64,000 bases of DNA from Cytophagales bacterium. GTDB lineage: Bacteria; Bacteroidota; Bacteroidia; Cytophagales; Cyclobacteriaceae. This document shows, one piece after another, positions 37,182 through 47,500 of the stretch. The position numbers were made by a program, and so were the translations under genes. Within the stretch, counting starts at the first letter, position 1. Every line of letters begins with the position of its first letter. Location of the stretch: assembly GCA_022360015.1 (NCBI GenBank), contig JAKSDQ010000250.1, positions 22,666 to 86,665 of the forward strand. Direction: 5' to 3'. The notes below the pieces were generated by a model. The model was not told the origin of the DNA and made no database searches. It was given only the letters and a program-made list of their open reading frames with translations.

Positions 37182-38078
37182 ATGAAAGTTGATTTTTATC
37201 AGGTAGATGTTTTCACTATTGCCTTGTTTAGAGGGAATCCGGCTGGTGTGGTGCTTAATGCTGATGGATTGACAGAGACCGAAATGCAGGCAATCGCCCG
37301 GGAGGTAAACAACTCGGAAACAGCATTTGTATTTAAACCCGATGATGAAAGCCATGACCTCCGGCTCCGATACTTCACCCCCAATGTAGAAGTGCCGGGG
37401 TGCGGTCACGCAACCCTGGCGGCCTGTTATGTCTGGGCCAGGCGTCAGGGATTCAAAAAACGTGACATCAAAGTTAAACTTTCCGGCGGGATTTTGCCGG
37501 TTGAACTGGTAGGCAATAGTATAAACAGAAGAATTTTCTTAACCCAATCCCCCCCTAAATTTGAGCATACCCTCGTCGGAAACAGGAAAGCAAAGGTGTT
37601 GAACGCATTCCGGCTGCAGGTTCAGGACCTGATGAAGGCCCCGGTGCAAATTGTAGATACCGGTGATCCTAAAATCCTTGTACCCCTTAAAGACAAGAAC
37701 ATCCTCAACAACCTGACACCGGATTTTGATAAATTAATCGAAATAAGTATTGAAACCGGGTGTAATGGCTTTCATGTTTTTAACCTGGATAGTCAAAATG
37801 GAACCATCAGAACGAATGCCAGAACTTTTGCCCCGGCTGTAGGTGTGAATGAGGCCCCGATTACCGGTAGCGGCAACGGACCATTAGGGGCCTATTTGGT
37901 GAGATATCAACTGGTGAATCATGATAACCGTTGTTTAGAGTTTGTCTCCAAGCAAGGTGAAGATATGAATCGGGGCGGTTTTGCCTACGTAACGGTAAAG
38001 ATACAAAATGGAAACCCGGTATCTGTAAAAGTGGGAGGGGATCTGCGGGTGGTTTTTAATACCACCATCGAACTTTAG
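37182..38078 (+). CDS. PhzF-family isomerase-like protein
   Basis: A 298-residue protein of the PhzF/diaminopimelate-epimerase-like fold: VDVFTIALFRGNPAGVVLNAD at the start, NSETAFVFKP with the catalytic Glu, and VPGCGHATLAACYVWA. The second half repeats the fold with GSGNGPLGAYLVRY. The reaction is likely an isomerisation of a small metabolite; no phenazine genes are near. It is a single gene. Confidence 0.93.
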   Translation: MKVDFYQVDVFTIALFRGNPAGVVLNADGLTETEMQAIAREVNNSETAFVFKPDDESHDLRLRYFTPNVEVPGCGHATLAACYVWARRQGFKKRDIKVKLSGGILPVELVGNSINRRIFLTQSPPKFEHTLVGNRKAKVLNAFRLQVQDLMKAPVQIVDTGDPKILVPLKDKNILNNLTPDFDKLIEISIETGCNGFHVFNLDSQNGTIRTNARTFAPAVGVNEAPITGSGNGPLGAYLVRYQLVNHDNRCLEFVSKQGEDMNRGGFAYVTVKIQNGNPVSVKVGGDLRVVFNTTIEL

Positions 38079-38567
38079 AAAACCAGCAGGTCAGGCAACT
38101 TCCCACTATCCCTATATTAGTTGGCTGCTTATGATCCTGATAGTCGATAGGCGTAATTCAAAAATCAGGATTATTAAATACAGCAAAACTAATTATTTAC
38201 ATAGAAAAGTTAATATTTATTTACATGATAACTTGCTGTAAATCAGAGATATGTAAAAATAGTTATAGTTTTTAACAATTTTTTCACATAAAACACTTGC
38301 GCTATATTGCTTTGTCTACTAAATTAGTATGATCCTTGTAAGCAATTTAGCTAATCATTTCAATCCATATTGGCGATTGCTTCTGACAGTTCTTGTCAAC
38401 CAAAGTAATACCATTTCTGAAAGAATGTGGTTTTTACAGACCATAAGGTATGATACCGGCTAACTTATGAAAGGTGTTTGCTGCCATATATAATATGCAT
38501 CACGCTTTCAACAGCAGTTTAATTTTATAGATAACCTTTGCTGCATATCCCGGCCTTAGTTTAAGGT
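38079..38567. other. AT-rich intergenic region upstream of the RHS locus
   Basis: About 490 bp without a credible gene. A run of ttaacaattttttcac and poor matches to the -7 consensus occur, so this probably carries the promoter of the next gene, but no exact TTTG-N19-TAnnTTTG pair was found. Confidence 0.4.
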
Positions 38568-40271
38568 ATGGTAAATATGTTATTAAAAGTTAAAAGATTG
38601 GGAAACGAAAAATCTATATTATCTTTCATTGTCATTTTGCCATTCATCTTTGGTTTGTTGCTGACCATACCATCACCTGCCTGGCAGGTGGTAGCTTTGG
38701 CAGACTCTACAATAAGGATAAACACTCAGCTTTTGACAGACAGCCTTCCCAATCTTCCGTCAACAATCACGCTACATGACCTGAAAAACTCCATTGATAG
38801 TCTGCAATCCTGGCAATCCCGGCTAAGTAGCTATCCGTTGAATACTGATAGCCTTACTCCTGGCCAATTGCAGCAAGTAATAACGCTGAAGGCCAACGGT
38901 GATGGTTTGCTTAACAATTTGGAGACCAGGCAAAACCACGTTGAAACCAAAATAAACCAACTTGAAAATAAGGCGATAAATTTACAGGATTCTATCTACG
39001 AGGCCCTCCAACAGAAAATCGGACAACTTCGTGCCAGTGGTAAACTTACCCCGGAAGCAGACAGTCTGTGGCAAAAGCTGAACCATTTACAAATGACCAG
39101 GAGATTGAATCATGAAATGGGGCAATTAGAAATTCCTGATGAAGTGATTTCAAAGGACCAGGTCGGTGAGATGGACCAGTTAATTAATCAATTAAAGCAT
39201 GATAAGATATCATCAGAGTTTATTAGTGACATCGATCAAAAACTTTTCGGGCTAAAAGGCGCCTTACAACAAAAAGAACAGCTCGCTGCTGTAAATACGG
39301 AAATAGCTGCGATGAAATCGGCTTTTAAAGAAGATTTTGAACAGTTCAGTCAAAAAATTAATCCTGACTGGCTCAAAAGACAACAGGATCAACTGCAGCA
39401 GTGGCAGCAATATACCGACGGGATAAAGGACTATGGAAACGAGGTTGTTAATACGCCAAAAACACTTGGGCAACGGGCCAGAGAACTGGAAGAAATACAG
39501 GCTTTTGAAGGTCAGAAAAACACCTTCAGTCCTTACCAACAGCAAATTGAAGAACTAGGTAAAGAAGATTATGTCAAAGAGCAGGCTATGCAAAAAGCCA
39601 AGACCATGGCCAGGAACCATTTTGCTGGTCAGCAGGAAAAACTCAAGGCTGCTCAAAGTAAGCTGACCAGGCTCAAGCAGCGTATGGGCAAATCAGGTGG
39701 GAGTGGCCTGAATGGGGAAAAACTCAAAAAACAAAACCCCATGAAGGACAAAACCCTGGGTGAGCGCCTGGTGCTAGGTGGCAATTTTCAGTTGCACCCC
39801 GGTGAGGAGGTCTCCCTGGACATCTCTCCGACTCTGGCTTACCGGTGGACCAAAATGCTCAGATTGGGACTGGGCGGCACCTACCGCACCACCTTCGACG
39901 AAAAAGAACGCTTCTTTTTGTCGGATGAAAACGAAGTGTTTGGCTATCGGGGTTTTGCTGAGCATGAGGTTTACAAAGGCTTTTTTGCCCATGTAGAATA
40001 CGAAAGGCTGCAAAGCGGCAACAGGTCGGCACAAAAAAGTGCCATTGGAGATGAAAATGGCGATGCCTGGCAAAACAGTGCCCTGGCAGGCCTGGGTAAG
40101 AGCTACAAGATACGCAATAAAATTAAGGGCCATGTGATGTTGTTATACAACTTTCTCTACGATGAGCACAGTCTGTATGACAATCCCTGGAACGTGCGAT
40201 TCGGGTTTGAACTAATGGAACAGGGTTCGAAAAAAAATAAAAGTGGAAAAATCGAAAAGCAAAAAGAATAA
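38568..40271 (+). CDS. Coiled-coil protein with C-terminal barrel-like domain
   Basis: A 567-residue protein of unknown function. An N-terminal hydrophobic segment (ILSFIVILPFIFGLLL) serves as signal or anchor. Residues about 60-385 are strongly helical with many Gln, Leu and Lys and read as long coiled coils. Residues about 400-550 are beta-rich with alternating aromatic residues (LGLGGTYRTTF, GFFAHVEYERL, GHVMLLYNFLY, VRFGFELM), like outer membrane strands. It opens the RHS locus on the same strand and might help anchor or export the RHS proteins, which is inference. Confidence 0.65.
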   Translation: MVNMLLKVKRLGNEKSILSFIVILPFIFGLLLTIPSPAWQVVALADSTIRINTQLLTDSLPNLPSTITLHDLKNSIDSLQSWQSRLSSYPLNTDSLTPGQLQQVITLKANGDGLLNNLETRQNHVETKINQLENKAINLQDSIYEALQQKIGQLRASGKLTPEADSLWQKLNHLQMTRRLNHEMGQLEIPDEVISKDQVGEMDQLINQLKHDKISSEFISDIDQKLFGLKGALQQKEQLAAVNTEIAAMKSAFKEDFEQFSQKINPDWLKRQQDQLQQWQQYTDGIKDYGNEVVNTPKTLGQRARELEEIQAFEGQKNTFSPYQQQIEELGKEDYVKEQAMQKAKTMARNHFAGQQEKLKAAQSKLTRLKQRMGKSGGSGLNGEKLKKQNPMKDKTLGERLVLGGNFQLHPGEEVSLDISPTLAYRWTKMLRLGLGGTYRTTFDEKERFFLSDENEVFGYRGFAEHEVYKGFFAHVEYERLQSGNRSAQKSAIGDENGDAWQNSALAGLGKSYKIRNKIKGHVMLLYNFLYDEHSLYDNPWNVRFGFELMEQGSKKNKSGKIEKQKE

Positions 40272-40752
40272 AAGCGGACAAGGAATAAATTAACAAGTTA
40301 TGAAACCAACATAAAATCGATACAATGATGAAAACACAATTTTAACTGGCATCGGGATAACATGCTTTGGCCAATTAAAGCATCAGGTTCAGCGGTTATG
40401 ACCTCCATTACCTATGCATAAGGTCACCGATCATGATTTTTCCCCGCCAGCCACGAACAGGAACATAGCGAACTAAGCAATCGCTTTAAAAGTGATTGCT
40501 ATAAGACCGGAATGTGTTTCGGCAAAACGCTTGGATACGCGTGTTTCCAGAACATATATCCGGGCTGGGAATTTTTAAAACAAAAATTCCCAAACAGTCG
40601 AGGTATGCCCTGGCACGGGCAGATAGGTTCACCACCTGCCTTCACTTCATGGATCAATCCATAGAAGAATAGAAAAGGTATATTCATACCGTTAGATTCG
40701 GGCAATTTATCAGAAAGGAAAAAATAACGATAGAAAACAAAATACAAACGAC
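40272..40752. other. Intergenic region with two short inverted repeats
   Basis: About 480 bp before the small secreted protein. It contains AGCAATCGCTTT with its near-exact inverse (40476-40500) and GGGAATTTTT-aaaac-AAAAATTCCC (40567-40591). No T-run follows them directly. The antisense frame at 40499-40747 has no recognisable character. Confidence 0.5.
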
Positions 40753-41142
40753 ATGAAAAAGATAATTATACTAGTTGCGATCGCGTGTCTGATAACAGGC
40801 CATCTTCACGCACAGCATATGTTGGCCGATAGCGCCTGGACTACTACAAGCACCGAACAAGTGATCAAGACCGGGCTCAACAGCGATCTCACCGACGGTG
40901 TTGAAAACATCACCATCAGCTACGATGCAGGCAATTTGGCTTTTACCAATCACAGTGACCCGCAAAAGTCATTTACCATAGGGGTGAAATATGATAAGAC
41001 AGAGTTGGGGGTGGTGTATTTTGAGCCGGAGAGGGTGATTTATTCGAGGGTAACGGTGCAGTTGGAGCGTAAGGAGGTCGTAGTGGAGAAGGTGGATCAG
41101 TCGATGATTTGCTACGGGTATGTGGAGATTACAATTGATTAA
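40753..41142 (+). CDS. Small secreted protein preceding the RHS genes
   Basis: A 129-residue protein with a signal peptide (KIIILVAIACLITGHLHAQ) and a beta-rich mature part. The sequence falls in no family that I recognise. It lies 31 bp before the first RHS gene on the same strand, so it is probably cotranscribed. A role in RHS export or assembly is possible but unsupported. Confidence 0.6.
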   Translation: MKKIIILVAIACLITGHLHAQHMLADSAWTTTSTEQVIKTGLNSDLTDGVENITISYDAGNLAFTNHSDPQKSFTIGVKYDKTELGVVYFEPERVIYSRVTVQLERKEVVVEKVDQSMICYGYVEITID

Positions 41143-41173
41143 CCAATCATTTAAAGCATTTAAGATTTTTATT

Positions 41174-44100
41174 ATGAAAAAGTATTTGATATTACTTATA
41201 GGGCTCATTGGAGTACAGTATTTGGTGAAAAGTCAAGATAACCCTCTTCATATCGAGATTGTTCCACCTTCTCCAAACGCTGCTTCTTTAGGAAAATACG
41301 GCGAGATACCGGTAAACTATTATACAGGCACCCCAAATATTAACATTCCCCTTTATGATATTCCTGCCGGTGAGTTTACGGTTCCAATTTCTATAAGCTA
41401 CCACGCATCCGGAATAAAAGTTGAAGAAATGGCTTCTTGGGTAGGGCTTGGTTGGTCATTAAATGCTGGTGGAGTAATTACTAGGACAATGAGAGGTTTA
41501 CCAGATGAAAGAAGATTTTCAGGTATTTTAGAACACGGATACTCTGTTGATGATGTCATAACAGCGAACAGTAACGATAAATTGAACTATTTTGATCAAA
41601 TCACCAATAACCAATTGGATTTTGAGCCAGACATGTTTTACTTCAATTTCAATGGCCGTTCCGGAAGATTCTTCCTGGAGAAAGAAAATGAACAAATCAT
41701 TGGTTATAGTATACCTTATCAAGATATATCAATTGTTTATAATTCTGATCAAACATGGACTATAATCGATGAAAAAGGGTTTAAATACACTTTTGGTGAA
41801 GGAAATGCACAAGACATAACCATCAATGATCGTCAGGGAACAAGGGTAAGCAGTATTTTGACATTTAATTCAGCATGGTATTTGACCAAAATTATTTCAC
41901 CTAACAATGACTCGGTAATGTTTACTTATGAAAACTATACAATTAATTACTGTCAAAAGAGTTATGAAACAAGCTTTTTTTTAAACAGTAATGCTTCAGG
42001 AAGTGGTTGTTCTTCCGACAGGTCTCAAAAAAGTTACAGTGATGTTAGTGTTGAAGGTGCGAGAATCAAAAATATAGTATTTAATCAAGGTACCGTCAAT
42101 TTTATAGTTGAAGATCAAGAGCGATTAGATATCATGGGTGATAGCGCACTTCATGCTATTGAGATACGTGATCTGAAGGGTGATTTAAAGAAACGCTTTG
42201 AGTTAAGCTATGAATATTTTACGAGTTTTGGGGCTCTCTCAAACGACTATTGTTTGGGTAACCAGGACTCTAGAAAATATCGTCTGAAACTAACAGGTGT
42301 TCAAGAAAAGATTGACAGCAATAATCTTAAACCACCCTATTCCTTTATCTACAACAGCAAGAATCTACCTGAAAGATTGTCTAATGCCCAAGACCACTGG
42401 GGGTTTTACAATGGCAAGGTCAACAATTCAAGCCTGGTACCTAAATACCTCTATTTGAATCCAAATATGGGTAGTCAAATCACCTTGCCCGGTGCTAATA
42501 GAATGGCCAGTGATGGTCACATGCAAGCTGCAATTATAGAACAAATAAAATACCCTACCGGAGGAACCACAGATTTTGAATTTGAGCCACATCAGGCACT
42601 TGTTCCCGCAACATTTCTTTGGCAAACTGAACAAACAGTAGATGGTGACTCTCTTTATGCGAATGTTAGAGCAGCCGATGCAGCTGATACAAGGGTAGTT
42701 TTCGCTGACTTCACCATTGATGCACCTCCGGAGTTGGTTCAGCCAGGTAGGGTTCCTGGACTTATGATGGAAATTACAATCAGCGGTTTGCAAGGGTGCA
42801 ATTTTGGAGATCGTAGTGGGCCTAGTGCATGTGGGATTTTTATTGATATTTTTAAGGAAAATGGGGAAATAGCTTGGTCCGCAGGACGAGAAATTGGATC
42901 TACTTATATAACAAACCAATTTTTAGAGAATGGTAATTACCAATTGACATTGGAGATATTTGATGGTTTAAACCCATTGGCAAATCATTTTGTCGTAAAT
43001 GTGAGCGGACCAAAAAGTATCCCAGTTTTTAGCGGGTCAAATTCACATTTAACAAAAAGGAACATAACCGTCGGAGGTTTAAGAATTCATAGGATTACAT
43101 CACAAGATCCTGGATCTTTGCCCACAATTACCCGGTTTACTTACAAGGACAAATCCGACCCGGAAAAATCAAGTGGGGTAGTGATTACCGAGCCAGTCTA
43201 TGGATATGACTATCGCAGTGCGGTCAATTGCTATGATTTCGTAAGAACGGCACGAAGCAATGTAATACTTGGGACAACCCAAGGAGGACATGTTGGATAT
43301 GAACAGGTACAAGTTTACTATGGTGAAAACGGAGAAAGCGGTAAAAGTAGCTTCCAATATACTACTGCAAATGAATATCCGGATAGGATTCGTCCAACAT
43401 TTCCATTTCCTCCTGCTGAGAGTTTTGATTGGAAGCGCGGGCTACTAGTGAACCAGATAGACTTAAAAAAATCTGCTGGTGACTATGAAAGAATACGCAA
43501 GGTAATTAATGACTATGAAATTAAAAATGTTAACACGTGGAATAAGAGAAAAAGGGGATTAAAAGTAGGATGTCAAATATCTTCTCGTGGTGGTTGTACG
43601 GATATGGTTTTTGAAGAATATGGAGTGTCCACGGGATGGCACTATTTGGGCAAAGTATATGATGTAAGATATGATCAGAACAATACAACTGATAGTATTT
43701 TTACAGAAAGGCAGTTTTTTTATGACAGAAGGGAGTTTCATGTTATGCCTACCTCTGAAACCAAATCGACTAGTCATGGACAAACCGTTGAAACCCGCTT
43801 CAAATACCCTCTTGATTATGAATTTGCGGGAGTAGCAGTCGATTCAATGGTGAAACGCCATATTTTGGCTCCTGTAATTGAGGAATCAAAGTGGGTTGAT
43901 GGCGAATTAGTTTACGGGGTGGCAACAGAATACAAAATTGAAGATAAAATAGTTGTACCTGAAAATGTTTATTTAATCGAAACTAGTGGCGGTTTAACAG
44001 GATTAAATGAATCGACGGATGGTGAAAACTTCGACATTAATTATAAAGAAAGAGCAAACTATCTATACGATAAAAATGGCAACCTGATTCAAATAAGAGA

Positions 44101-44536
44101 AACCAACAATATGCCCACCAGCTATGTTTGGGGTTATAACAACACATTTCCTGTTGCGCAAGCTATTGGTGTGGAAGTAGCATTACTGGAAAGTTCAGTT
44201 GCTGATGCTGTTAATAGTTTGGCTACGTACTCAAATGGTTTAGACGATTTGGAAATTTTGTTAGCAGATATTAATGGGTTAGATACCGAAAATAAAAGAA
44301 ATAACTGGCGTAATTTTAATTTAGCCCTTAATAGTTCACTAGAAGAGGGCCAAATTACCACCTACACCTACGACCCCCTGGTTGGCATAACTTCCCAGAC
44401 CGATCCCAATGGTATAACCACCTATTACGAATATGATGCCCTAGGCCGCCTGCAACACATCCGGGACCATGAAGAAAACATTGTGCAGCATTATGAATAC
44501 CGTTATCACAGCGAAGCACAGGGAGGAGGGCAGTAA
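41174..44536 (+). CDS. Secreted RHS-repeat protein without toxin tip
   Basis: About 1,120 residues from a signal peptide (YLILLIGLIGVQYLVKSQ). The N terminus PPSPNAASLGKYGEIPVNYY and ISISYHASGIKVEEMASWVG is the opening of Bacteroidota RHS proteins, comparable to SpvB-like ends of Tc toxin B subunits. YD-type repeats follow, ending in TYTYDPLVGITSQTDPNGIT and YYEYDALGRLQHI. No RHS core or variable tip is present. The track start at 41120 is 18 codons too early. Its product would need the next gene to supply the core. Confidence 0.85.
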   Translation: MKKYLILLIGLIGVQYLVKSQDNPLHIEIVPPSPNAASLGKYGEIPVNYYTGTPNINIPLYDIPAGEFTVPISISYHASGIKVEEMASWVGLGWSLNAGGVITRTMRGLPDERRFSGILEHGYSVDDVITANSNDKLNYFDQITNNQLDFEPDMFYFNFNGRSGRFFLEKENEQIIGYSIPYQDISIVYNSDQTWTIIDEKGFKYTFGEGNAQDITINDRQGTRVSSILTFNSAWYLTKIISPNNDSVMFTYENYTINYCQKSYETSFFLNSNASGSGCSSDRSQKSYSDVSVEGARIKNIVFNQGTVNFIVEDQERLDIMGDSALHAIEIRDLKGDLKKRFELSYEYFTSFGALSNDYCLGNQDSRKYRLKLTGVQEKIDSNNLKPPYSFIYNSKNLPERLSNAQDHWGFYNGKVNNSSLVPKYLYLNPNMGSQITLPGANRMASDGHMQAAIIEQIKYPTGGTTDFEFEPHQALVPATFLWQTEQTVDGDSLYANVRAADAADTRVVFADFTIDAPPELVQPGRVPGLMMEITISGLQGCNFGDRSGPSACGIFIDIFKENGEIAWSAGREIGSTYITNQFLENGNYQLTLEIFDGLNPLANHFVVNVSGPKSIPVFSGSNSHLTKRNITVGGLRIHRITSQDPGSLPTITRFTYKDKSDPEKSSGVVITEPVYGYDYRSAVNCYDFVRTARSNVILGTTQGGHVGYEQVQVYYGENGESGKSSFQYTTANEYPDRIRPTFPFPPAESFDWKRGLLVNQIDLKKSAGDYERIRKVINDYEIKNVNTWNKRKRGLKVGCQISSRGGCTDMVFEEYGVSTGWHYLGKVYDVRYDQNNTTDSIFTERQFFYDRREFHVMPTSETKSTSHGQTVETRFKYPLDYEFAGVAVDSMVKRHILAPVIEESKWVDGELVYGVATEYKIEDKIVVPENVYLIETSGGLTGLNESTDGENFDINYKERANYLYDKNGNLIQIRETNNMPTSYVWGYNNTFPVAQAIGVEVALLESSVADAVNSLATYSNGLDDLEILLADINGLDTENKRNNWRNFNLALNSSLEEGQITTYTYDPLVGITSQTDPNGITTYYEYDALGRLQHIRDHEENIVQHYEYRYHSEAQGGGQ

Positions 44537-44579
44537 CGTGGAGAAGAACTATCTGAATAATATCAAAAATAATTGGGTT

Positions 44580-47500
44580 ATGAAAAAAGTTAAAGATTTA
44601 TTCATAAACAGATGGGCTTATCTGATAGGAATATGCCTTCAGCTCAGTTTCTCTACTTGCTATGCGCAGGGAGAAGGTTTGGTGCCAGATGCAGTAGAAC
44701 ATGCGGCATTGGTTGATCTATACAATAACCTGGATGGACCCAATTGGACTAATAAGACGAATTGGTTGCAGGGAACTACCAACACTGATTTTGAAAATTG
44801 GTGGGGAGTAAGTACATCCAATGGTGATGTGACTGGTATAAGTTTGCCACTCAATAACTTAATGGGAAGCATCCCATCAACAATGGGCAACCTTACCGCG
44901 TTAGTCAACCTCAATTTACACACAAATCAAATCACAGGAACAATACCGACTGAAGTGGGGGATTTGATTAACCTTTCTGCTCTGCATTTGCATAATAACC
45001 AACTCATCGGCAATATTCCAACCTCCTTAGGTAACCTATCTAATTTGACTGTATTAGAACTTAATTTTAATAGCTTAAGTGGAGATATTCCTGCCAGTTT
45101 GGGTAATCTGAACAATTTAGAACGACTTTATCTGTACAGCAATCAACTGACAGGTAGTATTCCTGCTACGCTTGGAAACCTGGTTAACTTAAAGCATCTA
45201 ATTGTTTCTTCTAATCAACTATCCGGTAGTATTCCGGCGACCTTAGGGAACCTTACCAACCTTGTTAACTTAAATTTACGGAGCAACCAGTTAACGGGAA
45301 ATATCCCTACAGAATTGGGGGGATTGAGCAATTTGTCTACCATGTATTTATTCCATAATCGACTTTCCGGGGACATTCCATCTTCACTAAGTAACCTGTC
45401 AAATTTAACTATACTAGACTTACATTATAATAATCTTAGTGGAAGTATACCCTCTAACTTAGGTAACTTAAATAATTTGCGGGAACTTTACCTATACAAT
45501 AATCAATTGACGGGGGCTATTCCTTCCTCACTCGGAAACCTGATTAACCTAAAGCACCTGATAGCTTCCACCAATCAACTATCAGGTAGCATTCCTTCAT
45601 CTTTAGGTAACCTCGTTAACCTGATTTCCTTAAACCTTCATACTAACCAACTAACAGGAAGCATTCCTGTGGAATTGGGCAATCTGGCCAATCTTTCTAC
45701 GCTATATTTGTATACAAATCAATTAAGCGGATCAATACCAAGCTCTTTGGGTAATTTGACCGGATTGATCTATCTTCATTTAAACAGTAATGCGCTAAGC
45801 GGTACTATACCTTCATCTATAGGAAACTTAAGTAATTTAATTCGCCTCAGGCTTTCCTGGAATAACCTTTCGGGTGAAATCCCCGCGTCTATAGGAAACC
45901 TGGCGAATCTCAAAGAATTGCTTTTATTTAATAATCAGCTTGGTGGATCAATACCATCAACAGTGGGGCAGCTATCCAATTTGGGGATATTGCATTTGCA
46001 GAAAAATTCTTTAGCGGGCAACATTCCGGATGAAATTGGTAACATGAACTCATTGTATTCTTTGTATTTGACTAGTAATAATCTATCCGGAACCATTCCA
46101 AATGCAATTGGCAACCTAACCGGATTACAATTTCTTCACCTCGATGATAATTCCTTTGGTGGTACTATTCCCAATTCCATCGGAAACCTAAATAATTTGC
46201 GGCGTTTGAGGCTGCATTTTAACAATTTATCTGGAGAAATACCTGAATCGATAGGTAATCTGACCAGTCTGCAAGAATTGCTTTTATATAATAACCAGCT
46301 TATTGGGTCTTTACCACCAACAATAGGCCGACTGTCAAATTTAGGGGTATTGCATTTGCAGACAAATTCTTTAACAGGCGGTATTCCATATGAAATTGGT
46401 AACTTGAACTTGCTGTATTCTTTGAATTTAAGTGGGAACCAACTGTCTGGAGCCATTCCGAATACAATCGGTAACTTATCTGAATTATTGTATCTTTATC
46501 TTGAAAATAATTTGTTAACTGGTAATATTCCCGCATCTATAGGAAACCTGAATAGTTTGATTTTCCTCCGGCTCCAATTCAATAACTTATCCGGTGAAAT
46601 ACCAGTGTCCGCAAGTAATCTAACCAATCTAACTCAATTGTTTTTGTATAATAACAATTTCGCTTCCTTTCCAAGCTTTGCAGGTAATACAAATGCTTCA
46701 AATCTGACTGTTAACATTAAAAACAATAAAATCGTATTTGAAGGTCTTGAAAGTAATTTTACAGCAGTGGATCAGCCCATTTTTGGTGCATTGATTTATG
46801 CCCCGCAAAGTACTGTTGGCACCTCTCAAACGATCGGTTTTCAAATTGGTAATCCGGTTACTTTAACCTTCCAAAGCATCGCTTTTAATAACCAATATCA
46901 GTGGCAAAAATTTAACGGAACCATTTGGCAGGATGTGTTTGGTGCAACTACCAATAATTATACCATAGCCAACACAACCGCAGGAGATATTGGTACGCAG
47001 TATCGTTGTAAGATCACCAATACCCGGGCCACGCAACTGACATTGTATACTGAATCCTACACCTTGGCGGAAGCGTTACCACCCATACCGAATCAGGCCT
47101 TGAACTACATCATCTCCAACACCATTACCGAAAAAGGTGTCACCGAAGACAATGCTATCAACAACCTCGCCGTAGAACAACTGGACAGGACCGTGGACTA
47201 CTTCGACGGCCTGGGCCGCCCTATCCAGTCGGTTATCGTTCAGGGCTCACCCCGTAAAAATGATGTGGTGCAGCACCGCGAGTATGATGCATTTGGCAGG
47301 GAGAACAAGGAGTATTTACCATACACAGCATATATGCATGAAGGTAACATCAAAAATAATGGTTCTTTTAAGGAAGACCCGCTGGGTGACTTATATACCT
47401 TTTACTATCCTGGCAATAACAGTGATCCTGTTAAAGATGTTGCCCGGGAATTCCATAAATATGCCCTAAAAGTTTTTGAACCCTCGCCCTTAAATCGTCT

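Noticed and set aside
40499-40747. 82-residue antisense frame upstream of the small secreted gene
   Set aside because: No family, no start signals, and it spans inverted repeats.
44881-46680. Regular repeats that could suggest a CRISPR array
   Set aside because: The 72-bp units are in frame, without spacers, and encode canonical LRRs.
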